From: Anaerolineaceae bacterium
GTDB taxonomy: Bacteria; Chloroflexota; Anaerolineae; Anaerolineales; Anaerolineaceae
Assembly (NCBI GenBank): GCA_030653365.1
Contig: JAURZL010000005.1
Span: 62,001-126,000 of the forward strand
DNA: 64,000 bases
Direction of reading: 5' to 3'
Part shown: positions 8,056-17,543 of the stretch, piece by piece
How positions within the stretch are numbered: the stretch's first letter is position 1
Layout: each line of letters begins with the position of its first letter
Program-made: the position numbers and the translations under genes
The notes under the pieces: generated by a model
The model's input: the letters and a program-made list of their open reading frames with translations, nothing else
Databases searched by the model: none
Told to the model about the DNA's origin: nothing

Positions 8056-9372
8056 ATGAACCGAGATGCAATTCAGAATTTGATAAAGTGGAAGGACTCA
8101 AAATTCCGAAAACCTTTGGTAATTAAAGGTGCCCGGCAGGTAGGAAAAACATGGTTGATGAAAGAATTTGGTCGGCAAAATTATTCCTCTGTAGCCTACG
8201 TTAATTTTGAAAATAATGATCGTATGATGCGATTGTTCCAGGATGATTACGATGTTGATCGAATAATTTTTGGCTTGCAAATTGAGACAGACATTCAAAT
8301 CAACAACGAAACGCTCATTATTTTTGATGAAATTCAGGAAGTACCAAAAGCACTCACTGCACTCAAGTATTTTCAAGAAAATGCACCACAATATCATGTG
8401 TTATCTGCTGGAAGTGCACTTGGAGTAGCCCTGCATGAGGGTTTTTCTTTTCCAGTTGGTAAAGTTGATTTTTTAGATCTATATCCCATGACCTTCCTGG
8501 AATTCCTTCAAGCAAGTAATAATGAACAGCTTGTAGCGTTAATCAAAGCGAACAATTTTGATTTAATGACCGTTTTTAAAGATAAATTAATCGATTCTTT
8601 AAAACAGTATTACTTTATTGGTGGTATGCCAGAAGCTATTTTTGTTTATAAAGAAACCGGAGATCTAAACGAGGTGCGAGAGGTACATCGGCGCTTATTA
8701 TTTGCCTATGAGCAGGATTTTTCTAAACATGTACCCACAACAATATTACCTCGGGTAAGACTAGCCTGGAATTCTATCCCAGCTCAACTGGCAAGAGAAA
8801 ACCGCAAATTTATTTATGGTTTGGTAAAAGAGGGTGCCAGAGCACGAGAATTCGAGGTGGCTTTACAATGGCTGTTTGATATGGATCTGGTTGTCAAAGT
8901 CTTTCGTATTTCAAAACCGGACATCCCTTTAAGTGCTTATCAAGATGTAAATTCATTTAAATTATTCATGAATGATGTAGGTTTATTAAGTTCTTTCAGT
9001 AATCTTGATTTGAAAAGTCTATTGGAAGGCAATCGGATATTTGAAGAATTCAAAGGTGCACTAACAGAACAGTTTGTTTTCCAGGAATTACGATCCATAA
9101 GGAATTTAAAACCTTATTACTGGGCAGCAGATAAAGGCACGGCTGAAATTGATTTTGTAATTGAATCCGCAAGTAATGTGATACCGGTTGAAGTAAAAGC
9201 ATCAACCAGTTTAAGATCCAAGAGCCTTAAGAGTTACTATGATCGTTACCAACCCGAAAAATCCATTCGAACTTCCATGACAAATTTTCGGGATGAAGGT
9301 TGGTTGGTAAACATTCCACTGTATGTAATTTCTCAATTCAGAGAAATCCTTTACCCACCTCAAGAAAAATAA
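8056..9372 (+). CDS. AAA ATPase with DUF4143 domain
   Basis: A 438-residue ATPase with P-loop GARQVGKT at ~25-32, Walker B FDEIQE near 90-95, and a C-terminal DUF4143 region that contains a PD-(D/E)xK-like segment (EIDFVIES followed by PVEVKAS). Such proteins are common in bacteria and archaea and no general function is established; the nuclease-like tail suggests DNA- or defence-related activity. ATG at 8056 is preceded by GGAGG 6 bases away; the frame extends to a TTG at 8038 but that start would put the ribosome binding site inside the gene. It appears to be a single-gene unit with its own palindrome-associated promoter. A weak hairpin (9379-9418) follows. Confidence 0.87.
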   Translation: MNRDAIQNLIKWKDSKFRKPLVIKGARQVGKTWLMKEFGRQNYSSVAYVNFENNDRMMRLFQDDYDVDRIIFGLQIETDIQINNETLIIFDEIQEVPKALTALKYFQENAPQYHVLSAGSALGVALHEGFSFPVGKVDFLDLYPMTFLEFLQASNNEQLVALIKANNFDLMTVFKDKLIDSLKQYYFIGGMPEAIFVYKETGDLNEVREVHRRLLFAYEQDFSKHVPTTILPRVRLAWNSIPAQLARENRKFIYGLVKEGARAREFEVALQWLFDMDLVVKVFRISKPDIPLSAYQDVNSFKLFMNDVGLLSSFSNLDLKSLLEGNRIFEEFKGALTEQFVFQELRSIRNLKPYYWAADKGTAEIDFVIESASNVIPVEVKASTSLRSKSLKSYYDRYQPEKSIRTSMTNFRDEGWLVNIPLYVISQFREILYPPQEK

Positions 9373-9483
9373 ATAAGCGGTGAAAGAAGGTTTCGATTAA
9401 CCAAATTCAATTTTCACCTTGCATTACTCCTCAAATTGCATTTGTGGTGGTAAGATCATTTCATTTACAGGAAGCACTCCACA

Positions 9484-10704
9484 TTGAAAAATCAAAAAAC
9501 CTTTCTCACTGTTATTTATTTTTTATCCTTTATTTCACTCGGATTAATCACCGGAGCATTGGGGCCAGCAATCCCCACCTTTGCTGAGAATACAGCCACG
9601 ACTTTAAAAGAAGTCAGCTCATTATTTATATTCAGTTCCCTGGGGTATCTGGCTGGTTCCTTTATGGCGGGAATATTGTTCCATAAAATCCCTGGAAATC
9701 GAATATTGTTTATCGTACTGATCATGATGGGCGTCGGAATTGGATTAATTCCGGTTATCCGCTCTTTATGGCTATTGGTCGGGATTCTATTTATTCTTGG
9801 AATTGCGCAATCTAACCTGGATGTAGGTGAAAATACCCTTCTCATCTGGCTGCATGGCAGCAAGGTTGCTCCTTACATGAACAGTCTGCATTTCTTTTTT
9901 GGGTTAGGTTCATTTGTGGCTCCACTGATCATTGCTCAATCATTACGAGTGACAGAAACGATCAACCTTTCATTCTGGATCATGGCCGCTTTGATTGTGT
10001 TGCCGGCTCCCTTCTTGTTACGCCTGAAATCCCCTGTCAATCCGGATTTTGTGGTTCATCCAATCGATAGCCTTGAAAAAGTCAGACCGAAAGCTGGTAA
10101 AGGCGTCATTGTTTTGCTGGTGTTGTTTTTCTTATTTTTTACAGGTGCTGAACTCACATTCGCCAATTGGATTTACACATACAGTATCCAGGCTGGATTT
10201 ACCAATGTTGAGACCGGTGCGTACCTGACTTCCGCTTTTTGGGGATCCTTTATGCTTGGCCGATTCCTGGGTATCGGATTATCAAGAAAATTAACAAATC
10301 GCCAGATCATGTGGATTGATGTTTTGGGTGGAATATTAAGTCTGGTGATGATCCTGATTCTGCCAAATTCATCAGTTGCTTTATGGGTGTGCAGTATCAC
10401 CTATGGATTTTTTATAGCCACAGGCTTTCCAACCGGAATAAATCTGGCGGAAGAACTGAACGCTGTCTCATCCCGTATTACGAGCTATCTATTTATTGCA
10501 GCCAGCATTGCGGGTATGACCTCACCCTGGATTGTTGGTCAATTTATTGAAAGTCGTGGTCCATCCGTCCTGATATGGGTAGTTCTGGCAAACCTGATCA
10601 TGGCAGCATTGGTAATGGTTGGTTTTCAGATAATGAAAGGTAGAAGTTCTTACCCTGCTCCCCAACCCAAGGAAATCCGACCTCTGTCAACTTCGACCGA
10701 TTGA
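9484..10704 (+). CDS. MFS transporter
   Basis: A 406-residue polytopic protein with about 12 hydrophobic segments and a central charged loop (~185-205), the Major Facilitator layout. An early GALGPAIPTF segment and the pattern around GIAQSNLDVGENT recall the FucP/sugar-type or YfkF-like MFS carriers; the substrate is unknown. TTG at 9484 is used as start because AGGAAG lies 9 bases upstream. The 3' end overlaps the 3' end of tex by 55 bases in convergent orientation, so transcripts of the two would be partly complementary. Confidence 0.85.
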   Translation: MKNQKTFLTVIYFLSFISLGLITGALGPAIPTFAENTATTLKEVSSLFIFSSLGYLAGSFMAGILFHKIPGNRILFIVLIMMGVGIGLIPVIRSLWLLVGILFILGIAQSNLDVGENTLLIWLHGSKVAPYMNSLHFFFGLGSFVAPLIIAQSLRVTETINLSFWIMAALIVLPAPFLLRLKSPVNPDFVVHPIDSLEKVRPKAGKGVIVLLVLFFLFFTGAELTFANWIYTYSIQAGFTNVETGAYLTSAFWGSFMLGRFLGIGLSRKLTNRQIMWIDVLGGILSLVMILILPNSSVALWVCSITYGFFIATGFPTGINLAEELNAVSSRITSYLFIAASIAGMTSPWIVGQFIESRGPSVLIWVVLANLIMAALVMVGFQIMKGRSSYPAPQPKEIRPLSTSTD

Positions 10705-12782
10705 ATCGTAACGGTTAATATCTGTCCGACCTCAAGGATTTCTCCACGTGGAATCTGGGTACGATGGAGCAATCCGTCCTGCTTCACACCAATATCAATA
10801 AACGCACCAAAATCAACCACGTTTCGAACAGTTCCTTTAAGTTGCATACCAACTTTAATGTCACTCATCGATAAAACATCACTTCTTAATATTGGCAGCG
10901 GTAGATCTTCTCTGGGGTCACGTCCTGGACGGATTAATTGATCAAATATATCTGCCAATGTTGGTTCACCAACTTGAAGTTCTACAGCCAGTTCCGGTAA
11001 GGGTTGTTGTCGTTTCAATTTTTCCAATGAATGTTTTCGATCGTCAATCGGCATTTTCAGATCAATATTCGATTTGGTCATTACTTTTTTGGCAATTTCA
11101 TAACTTTCCGGATGGATTGCAGATGAATCTAATGCTTCTTTTCCATCACGAATACGCAGAAAACCTACTGACTGTTCAAAGGCTTTGGGTCCCATACCGG
11201 ATATTTTTTTGATTTCCTCACGACTTCGGAAAGTACCTTTTTGATCCCGATGGGCAACAATTTTTTCTGACAGTTTCGGTCCAATCCCTGAGATATAGGA
11301 AAGCAGGGCTGGGGAAGCTGTATTCAGATCCACCCCTACCTTATTAACAACATCCTCCACAACGCCGGTGAGCGTTTTGGATAGTTCTCCCTGGTCAACA
11401 TCATGCTGGTACATACCCACACCAATCGATTTTGGGTCAATTTTTACCAGTTCAGCCATGGGATCCTGAACGCGTCTTGCGATCGAAACAGCTCCGCGCA
11501 TGGAAACATCCAGATCAGGCATTTCAGCCCTGGCTAATGGACTGGCGCTATAGACAGAAGCGCCAGCTTCGTTAGTAATCAGGTAGCTCGTACCGATCAT
11601 GTCCCTGGTCAATTCAGCCACCAATTGTTCACTTTCTCTGGAAGCTGTCCCATTACCAATGGAGATTAAAGAGACCTTATGTTTTTCTACCAGATGTTTC
11701 AGAATTTTTAATGATTCTTGTTTTTGGTTTTGTGGTGGATGCGGATAAATTGTGACGGTATCCAACACTTTGCCAGTTGGGTCAACGACAGCCACTTTAC
11801 TTCCGGTGCGAAATCCGGGATCAATCGCCAAAACAACGTGATTTGCCAGAGGTGGTTGACTGAGAAGTCCTTTCAGATTGGTTGAAAAAACCGTTATGGC
11901 ATGCGCTTCAGCAATTTCAGTTAACGCCCGGCGAACATCCCTTTCAATCGCTGGTAATAATAATCTTTCTGCTGAATCCTGAATTGCCTGCCGCATCTGG
12001 TCATTTAATGGAGACTTGAGATTGGGATGGAAGAATGAGAAGATCACATTTTCCCAATCCCGTTGTTCTAAATATATACCTACACGCAAGACTTTTTCTT
12101 TCTCTCCTCTATTGATTGCTAAAACCTGATGAGGTCTGATTTTATCAACCCGATATTCAAAACTATAGTACGTCTCAAAAACCCGTTTATCATCCTGCGA
12201 ATCTTCAATCCGATGACATTTAAGCACCCCCCACTGCAGTGCTTTCTCGCGGGTTCTTGTTCGGATTTCACTGTGATCACTGATCATTTCAGCCACAATA
12301 TCGCGTGCACCCTGCCAGGCATCTTCAACGGTAGTAATAGAATCGTTCAGAAAAGGTTTGGCAATCTCTTCCAGGCTGGTTTTTGTTAATGGTTGTTGCA
12401 AAATCCAGTCAGCCAGCTTTTCCAATCCCCTTTCACGGGCGATCATTGCACGGGTTCGACGTTTGGGTTTATACGGCAGGTAGAGATCTTCGAGTTCTGC
12501 CAATGTTTGTGCTGCCTGAATCTTTACTGCCAATTCTTCGGTCAATTTTCCTTGCTCGTCAATTGTTTTTATGATGGTAACCCGGCGTTCATCCATGGAT
12601 CGTAAGCGTTCCAAACCGGTTTCAATTTTTCTCAATTGTTCTTCATCCAGACTGTCCGTGCGTTCTTTTCGATATCTCGCAATAAAGGGAATGGTATTGC
12701 CTTCATCTAACAATTCAATCACCGCCTGAACCTGATGCGGACGAATTTCAATAAATTTTGCTAATTTTTCTGCATGGGTCAT
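10650..12782 (-). CDS. tex: Tex family RNA-binding transcription accessory protein
   Basis: The 710-residue protein matches Tex in length and order: helical N-terminal region with SLDEEQLRKIE, a YqgF/RNase H-like domain (AIDPGFRTGSKVAVVD near 320), paired helix-hairpin-helix motifs (LSYISGIGPKLSEKI near 500), and a C-terminal S1 domain (VGMQLKGTVRNVVDFGAFIDIG near 640-665). Tex binds nucleic acid and is a conserved, poorly defined transcription accessory factor. GGAG precedes the ATG at 12782. It overlaps the MFS gene tail-to-tail. The last residues after the S1 domain are short (LGWGAG), so little is added beyond the core. Confidence 0.95.
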   Translation of the reverse strand: MTHAEKLAKFIEIRPHQVQAVIELLDEGNTIPFIARYRKERTDSLDEEQLRKIETGLERLRSMDERRVTIIKTIDEQGKLTEELAVKIQAAQTLAELEDLYLPYKPKRRTRAMIARERGLEKLADWILQQPLTKTSLEEIAKPFLNDSITTVEDAWQGARDIVAEMISDHSEIRTRTREKALQWGVLKCHRIEDSQDDKRVFETYYSFEYRVDKIRPHQVLAINRGEKEKVLRVGIYLEQRDWENVIFSFFHPNLKSPLNDQMRQAIQDSAERLLLPAIERDVRRALTEIAEAHAITVFSTNLKGLLSQPPLANHVVLAIDPGFRTGSKVAVVDPTGKVLDTVTIYPHPPQNQKQESLKILKHLVEKHKVSLISIGNGTASRESEQLVAELTRDMIGTSYLITNEAGASVYSASPLARAEMPDLDVSMRGAVSIARRVQDPMAELVKIDPKSIGVGMYQHDVDQGELSKTLTGVVEDVVNKVGVDLNTASPALLSYISGIGPKLSEKIVAHRDQKGTFRSREEIKKISGMGPKAFEQSVGFLRIRDGKEALDSSAIHPESYEIAKKVMTKSNIDLKMPIDDRKHSLEKLKRQQPLPELAVELQVGEPTLADIFDQLIRPGRDPREDLPLPILRSDVLSMSDIKVGMQLKGTVRNVVDFGAFIDIGVKQDGLLHRTQIPRGEILEVGQILTVTIQSVEVDRGRISLGWGAG

Positions 12783-12952
12783 AGTTTTTTCTCCAGGTAA
12801 ATGCTTCGCTGTGATTCTAACAGAGTATCAACAATAATTGATAAATTCCTAATCCTTTTTAGGAGAAAAGCAAAGAGAAAACAAAAAGGTTTTATGATTT
12901 GACGGGAATCAAAATTTCTCTACAATAACTAGATATCATATTGGTGGTGAGT

Positions 12953-13687
12953 ATGGAAGCATTTTTTGGAAAAAATTTCAACCAGGTTCAATTTGACCTT
13001 TTTTCAACACAACACCTGATCGCTATCTTTGTGATCATTCTGGTGGGATTCGTTATCATTGCCACGCAAAGAAAATACAGTCCTGAAAAACGATTTGGCG
13101 TTCGTTGGGGGATGGCTATTATTTTAGTTCTCAATGAAATGACCTGGCACGTATGGAACCTGAGTATTGGGGATTGGACAATTCAGACAATGCTTCCCTT
13201 TCATTTGTGTAGTATTTTGGTGTGGTTATGTGCCTACATGTTAATCACAAAGAACCGACTCATTTATGAATTTGCCTATCTGATCGGCATCGCTGGAGCG
13301 CTTCAGGCAATTCTTACCCCAGATCTGGGACCTTATGAATTTCCCCATTACCGATATTTTCAGGTATTCATTTCTCATGGATTGATCATTATATCTGCGC
13401 TGTATATGACTTTGGTCGAAGGGTTTCGTCCAACCTGGCAGTCTGTCAAACGTGTGGCGATCTACGGAAACTTATATTTCCTGTTGGTTTTTGGGTTAAA
13501 TTTTCTCATCGGCAGTAATTATTTATTTATCTCCCACAAACCAGAAACAGCCAGCTTACTGGATGTATTGCCGCCATGGCCATACTATATTCTTATCATT
13601 GAATTATTGGCAGCATTTTTTATTCTGCTGTTTTATGCCCCATTTGCTATAAAAGATAAATTCAAGAAGGTTCCTGCAAAACGCTGA
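12953..13687 (+). CDS. TIGR02206/YwaF family membrane protein
   Basis: A 244-residue protein with about seven membrane segments. The first segment follows FSTQHLIAI; PFHLCSI in the third segment and the overall plan match the YwaF/TIGR02206 integral membrane family, whose function is not known. A GGTGG element precedes the ATG at 12953; two in-frame GTG codons at 12941 and 12944 are less likely starts. The gene stands alone and ends 21 bases before the convergent feoC. Confidence 0.8.
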   Translation: MEAFFGKNFNQVQFDLFSTQHLIAIFVIILVGFVIIATQRKYSPEKRFGVRWGMAIILVLNEMTWHVWNLSIGDWTIQTMLPFHLCSILVWLCAYMLITKNRLIYEFAYLIGIAGALQAILTPDLGPYEFPHYRYFQVFISHGLIIISALYMTLVEGFRPTWQSVKRVAIYGNLYFLLVFGLNFLIGSNYLFISHKPETASLLDVLPPWPYYILIIELLAAFFILLFYAPFAIKDKFKKVPAKR

Positions 13688-13708
13688 ATCGTCTTTTGGA
13701 ACAGAGTC

Positions 13709-13954
13709 TTAACTTTGTTTTTTTGTTGACCATACTCTCTGGTTTATCGGTTTACACGATTTCGCTAGATAGCAGGTTCCACAAGATTCCTGATCACATT
13801 TTTTTTGAAAATCAGTTTCTTTTAGCAATCCACGTCGGGTTAGTTCCTCAAGCATCAATTCAACCATTGAAGAGGATGTGCCTAATTGAGTTGCCAGACT
13901 GGCTGGTGTCAGGGAACCCCCTTTTTCAATGAGATCAAATAATCTATTTAACAT
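13709..13954 (-). CDS. feoC: FeoC-like winged-helix regulator with Cys cluster
   Basis: An 81-residue protein starting two bases past the feoB stop. Residues 1-50 form a small winged helix (LFDLIEKGGSLTPASLATQL then a recognition helix near SSMVELMLEEL), and four cysteines near residues 56-70 (CxxxxCxxCxxxxxC) could bind an iron-sulfur cluster, as in FeoC of enterobacteria. FeoC is a small accessory of the FeoB Fe(II) transporter. I chose ATG at 13954 because the frame upstream lies inside feoB. Position and size fit the third gene of a feoABC operon well. Confidence 0.85.
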   Translation of the reverse strand: MLNRLFDLIEKGGSLTPASLATQLGTSSSMVELMLEELTRRGLLKETDFQKKCDQESCGTCYLAKSCKPINQRVWSTKKQS

Positions 13955-13956
13955 AT

Positions 13957-15993
13957 CTATAATCCAACCGCAGATGCAATCGCGTAGACTGCACTGGCAG
14001 CTGCGATGGAAACGATTAACATCAGCACGATATTGACGAATGTCCATTTCCATGAACCTGTTTCTTTTTTAATAACCGCAACGGTTGCCGCACAGGGGAT
14101 AAACAATAATGAGACTACCATGAATGCCAGCCCAACCGCTGGCGTGTATGTCATGGAAAGTGTCTGAATCAGACCGAGTTCTTCAGTTCTACCGAACAGA
14201 ACTCCCAATGTTGCGATCGCATTTTCTTTTGCCATGAAACTGGAGATCAGCGCTACAGTCAATTTCCAATCCAACCCCATCCAATTACCGACAGGCGTGA
14301 AGAAGTTGCCAATTTGCGCCAAATAACTGGTTTCAAGATCACCACCAGGAAATTCTGATAATGCCCATACAACGATCGACATCATTAGAATAATCGTACC
14401 TGCATGCTTCAGGAAAGAAAGTGATCGCTGCCAGATAAGCAAAATCGCTGAGCGCCAATTGGGTATATGGTAAAGTGGCAATTCCATAATGAACGCGGTG
14501 CGTTCACCTTTGAAGAAAATTTTATTTAACACCACACCTAACAAAAGGAGAACGACAAGGCTGGATAAAATCAATCCCCAGGACACCAAAACTGCATAAT
14601 TTCCAAAAAATGCCGGGGCAATGAAAGCCAGAACTGCCATTCGGGCTGAACACGGCACAAAGGGAGCTAAAAGAATTGTGAGAATTCTTGCAGGCCAGGA
14701 TTCTATTACCCTTGTACCCATCACCGCAGGGACATTACAACCAAATCCGAGAAAAAGCGGCAGGAATGATTTCCCATGTAAACCCATCCAGTGCATAAAA
14801 TTATCCATCACATAAGCAGCTCGAGCCATATATCCTACGTCTTCTAAGAATCCAAAAGCTGCAAAGAAGATAATAATAATTGGCAGAAAGGTAATTACTG
14901 CACCCATACCTCCAAATGCACCATCGACAACCAGGCTAACAACCCACGGTGGCGCATCAATTAACATGGATTCCGCTAAAATACCAAGTGGCAATAATAT
15001 TTTGCTGTCCATCCATTCTTGAATGGGTGTTCCAATCGTGAATGTCACCCAAAATGTTAAACCTAAAATAACAGCCAAAATGATTAGTCCACCGATCGGA
15101 TGAGTAGCAAAGCGGTCCAATCGGTCCGTTAATCCTACTTGGCCAAGTTTTGGGCGGTCAACTGCGGCTCGGATATTTCTCTCAATCCATTCATACCGTC
15201 CGGAAGCGATTGCCAGGCCAGCATCCTCATGCTTTTTGAGGATTTCATCAATTGTTTCCCATCGTTCCAGTGGAAGAACAGTTTTGAGAATATCATAAAT
15301 TTCAACATCACCTTCCAGTAGCTTCATGGATGTCCAATTTTTTGGATAAAATTCAGGAATAAAGCCATCAATCAGCTGATCGATTAATTCTTTTACATGT
15401 TGATGATCGGTACTGATTTGAGGGAGATTTGGCTGGAATTCCAATTCTCCCTGGATAAATTTATCAATATAATCTAATAATTCTCTCACCCCACTGGCTC
15501 TACTGGCAATCATAGGAATCACCGGAACGCCAATAGCAGCTTCGAGAATTTTTGCGTTTACTTTAATTCCTTCCTGTTCAGCCACATCGATCATATTTAA
15601 AACAATAAGTAATGGTGTTTCCAATACGATTAATTCTGAGACCAGATAAAGACTGCGTTCAAGATTGGCAGCACTGACAACAGCAACAACCAGATCTGGT
15701 TTTTCTTGCAGAATATAATTTCTCGATATGATTTCTTCTGGTGAATTTGCAGAAAGGCTATAAGTACCAGGTAAATCAATCAGATGAATAGAGTGATGAT
15801 TATGTTGATAATCACCTTCTTTTTTTTCAACTGTTTTTCCTGGCCAATTGCCAACGTGTTGATTTAGTCCGGTCAGGAGGTTGAAAATGGTCGATTTTCC
15901 CATATTGGGTTGACCAGCCAGTGCAATTGTAAGTGAACGCTGACTTACACCATTTAATTCTGATTTTTGTCTGAATTCCCGATATAAATTCAT
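13957..15993 (-). CDS. feoB: Ferrous iron transporter FeoB
   Basis: FeoB takes up Fe(II) across the cytoplasmic membrane. The 678-residue protein has the N-terminal G domain: G1 GQPNMGKST (27-35), Thr54 as G2, G3 DLPG (73-76), G4 NMID (133-136). A helical spacer follows, then the membrane part with two Gate domains (GFGCNVPAVMGTR near 415 and the later PCAATVAVI). The length is typical of compact FeoB. It overlaps feoA by four bases (ATGA) and is followed two bases later by feoC, so all three are one translational unit. Confidence 0.96.
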   Translation of the reverse strand: MNLYREFRQKSELNGVSQRSLTIALAGQPNMGKSTIFNLLTGLNQHVGNWPGKTVEKKEGDYQHNHHSIHLIDLPGTYSLSANSPEEIISRNYILQEKPDLVVAVVSAANLERSLYLVSELIVLETPLLIVLNMIDVAEQEGIKVNAKILEAAIGVPVIPMIASRASGVRELLDYIDKFIQGELEFQPNLPQISTDHQHVKELIDQLIDGFIPEFYPKNWTSMKLLEGDVEIYDILKTVLPLERWETIDEILKKHEDAGLAIASGRYEWIERNIRAAVDRPKLGQVGLTDRLDRFATHPIGGLIILAVILGLTFWVTFTIGTPIQEWMDSKILLPLGILAESMLIDAPPWVVSLVVDGAFGGMGAVITFLPIIIIFFAAFGFLEDVGYMARAAYVMDNFMHWMGLHGKSFLPLFLGFGCNVPAVMGTRVIESWPARILTILLAPFVPCSARMAVLAFIAPAFFGNYAVLVSWGLILSSLVVLLLLGVVLNKIFFKGERTAFIMELPLYHIPNWRSAILLIWQRSLSFLKHAGTIILMMSIVVWALSEFPGGDLETSYLAQIGNFFTPVGNWMGLDWKLTVALISSFMAKENAIATLGVLFGRTEELGLIQTLSMTYTPAVGLAFMVVSLLFIPCAATVAVIKKETGSWKWTFVNIVLMLIVSIAAASAVYAIASAVGL

Positions 15994-16238
15994 TCTCGTT
16001 CTCTATTAACAAAAATCATTTGTGCTTCCCCTCTTCCAAGCGCAATTCGTGTATCTCTAACGGTTACAACAATTGGACCATGTCCATAATTGTGGGTCAT
16101 GAAGATGAGAACACCTGGTGTAAAACCTAAAGTTGACAGACGGGCATTGATATTTCTGCCTGCTTTTAAGTTATTGATTGTAGCGCTTTCTCCCGTCTTG
16201 AGATCAGCAAGAGAAATGATATTTTGTGTTGCTTGCAT
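15990..16238 (-). CDS. feoA: FeoA, SH3-like partner of FeoB
   Basis: An 82-residue protein with the FeoA SH3-like core: L-GESATI near residue 20, RLSTLGFTPGV in the middle, and GPIVVTVRDTRIALGRGEA at the end. It is required for FeoB activity. ATG at 16238 is chosen since GGAAGG lies 7 bases upstream. First gene of feoABC, with its stop overlapping the feoB start by four bases. Confidence 0.94.
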   Translation of the reverse strand: MQATQNIISLADLKTGESATINNLKAGRNINARLSTLGFTPGVLIFMTHNYGHGPIVVTVRDTRIALGRGEAQMIFVNRERE

Positions 16239-16477
16239 TAATGTACCTTCCAAAAACAAACCACAGCATGTGGTAGTTATAAGTAATTAAAATCTTTTCA
16301 AACAATGTCATTCAAAAAATTAATAATGGTTAATGGATTTGGAAATTATGATCATTGTATAACAAAATTATAATTTGAAATCAGTTTTTCGTCTAACATA
16401 TCAATATCGATAAATTACAAAATTTATAATAATTATCACTTTTTGTGTCATGAGGATTCATGTCAAATGTAATAAAA
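16239..16477. other. feoABC control region
   Basis: Very AT-rich upstream region. It holds a Fur-like box at 16424-16438 and a plausible minus-strand promoter (TAGACG, 17 bases, TATAAT) between it and feoA. Confidence 0.45.
16424..16438 (-). promoter_or_regulatory. Fur-like box upstream of feoABC
   Basis: TGATAATTATTATAA on the minus strand matches the Fur 7-1-7 pattern (TGATAAT-n-ATTATCA) at 14 of 15 positions. It lies about 190 bases ahead of feoA and just upstream of the probable -35, where a repressor under iron-replete conditions could act. Confidence 0.55.
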
Positions 16478-16519
16478 GAGAAAAAGAAAACCCTGAAAGC
16501 TTGTTTGACTTCCAGGGTT
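16478..16519 (-). terminator. Intrinsic terminator of bfr
   Basis: Stem AACCCTG/CAGGGTT (16489-16495 and 16513-16519), extendable by AAG/CTT across one mismatch, followed on the minus strand by a T-rich run. It separates bfr from feoABC. Confidence 0.65.
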
Positions 16520-16545
16520 GATGATTTTTCAGGAACTACTTTTTA

Positions 16546-17043
16546 CTACTCTATTGGTGCACCGGATTCCAGGCGTTTACTGCGTTCAATCGACTGTAAA
16601 GCAAGATAACGTTCCCCAAATTTGTTCAACTGATCCAATTCAGTATCAAATTGATCATAATGACCTTCTTCATCCATCACCAATTGTTCGAAAATCTTTT
16701 TCGTGACAGAATCTGCGTTGGCTGCACATTCATTTGCCCAAAGATTGTAATCTCTGGCACTGCCTTCTTCCATATCAGCCGCTTTCTTAAGCATTTCGGC
16801 AACATCCTGGATATTTTCAACAGGATGAGCATTTTCCATTTTTACTTCACCCTTCAGGAATAGAATCCGTTCTGCCAAAACTTCAACATGCCCCATCTCT
16901 TGAATAGCTATTCTCTTGAACATGGATGACGAAAGATCATACCCCTGATCATCCAGGTGAAAATGAAAATACATGTATTGATGAACAGCTGATAATTCAT
17001 CAGCAACAGCCATATTTAATAATTCTATACTTCTTTCATGCAT
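16546..17043 (-). CDS. bfr: Bacterioferritin (heme type)
   Basis: A 165-residue four-helix protein of the usual Bfr length. The di-iron ferroxidase ligands line up with the E. coli numbering shifted by two: Glu16, Glu49, His52, Glu92, Glu125 and His128. Met50 takes the place of the heme-ligating Met52. The protein therefore should form a heme-containing 24-mer that oxidises and stores iron. GGGAGG sits 7 bases before the ATG at 17043; the frame continues to a TTG at 17058 that is less likely. It lies next to feoABC on the same strand with its own terminator, giving an uptake-plus-storage block. Confidence 0.92.
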   Translation of the reverse strand: MHERSIELLNMAVADELSAVHQYMYFHFHLDDQGYDLSSSMFKRIAIQEMGHVEVLAERILFLKGEVKMENAHPVENIQDVAEMLKKAADMEEGSARDYNLWANECAANADSVTKKIFEQLVMDEEGHYDQFDTELDQLNKFGERYLALQSIERSKRLESGAPIE

Positions 17044-17137
17044 GGTTAAACCTCCCAATTTAATAATCTGATTAATTTATTATAATACTGAACTCTTAGA
17101 ATAAAGTTAACAGAGTCAATTTTTAATCGAGAATCTG

Positions 17138-17225
17138 GTAACTTTTCATCAGAAGTGAGGCTGGTTTTAGTGGGATTCACCGTAAAAAACTCCCACCAAA
17201 CCCGGATTATTGAGATGATACAGAA
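17138..17225 (+). repeat. Interspersed hairpin repeat, copy C
   Basis: ACTTTTCATC at the left, a hairpin with arms GTGGG/CCCAC, and GGATTATTGAGATGATAC at the right. It is the same length as copy D and shares its right end exactly (TTATTGAGATGATAC). Confidence 0.6.
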
Positions 17226-17420
17226 ACCGTTACTTTTTTTAATAAGGCCTGGAATATTGCTGCTTTTGAAGAATTGTAGCCTTTTGACCAGGGAAAAATT
17301 TATCCAAATAATTAGGGAAAATTCATGCAAAGTCGATATAATTAGGATTGATAGATGGAGGTTTGAAAGATTCATGATCGACAACCTGTGATAACGTGTT
17401 TATAAAAGAAAACTGTATCT

Positions 17421-17490
17421 TTTCATCTTCTCGGTCAGGGTGTTTTGGTGAGTAAACATCCACCAGCCCTGGATTATTGAGATGTTATAG
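17421..17490 (+). repeat. Interspersed hairpin repeat, copy B
   Basis: TTTCATCTTCTCGGTCAGGG and TGTTTTGG match copy A, while GGATTATTGAGATG matches copy C. The hairpin arms here are GGTG/CACC. Confidence 0.6.
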
Positions 17491-17543
17491 AAATTCATTT
17501 TTCTTTTGTCGATGATTTTTAATTTTTTCACAGGCAGGTTATT

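Larger units (their letters stand above)
17044..17543. other. Divergent intergenic region with two repeat copies
   Basis: 500 bases without a convincing gene. It carries repeat copies C and B and AT-rich DNA that should hold the promoters of bfr and the ABC-F gene. A 112-codon frame on the minus strand reads through the repeats and I do not regard it as a gene. Confidence 0.5.

Noticed and set aside
13696..13932. Plus-strand frame overlapping feoC
   Set aside because: feoC on the other strand is supported by position, start and cysteine cluster.
17046..17384. 112-codon open frame on the minus strand
   Set aside because: It reads through repeat copy C, has low complexity and no ribosome binding site; I treat it as chance.
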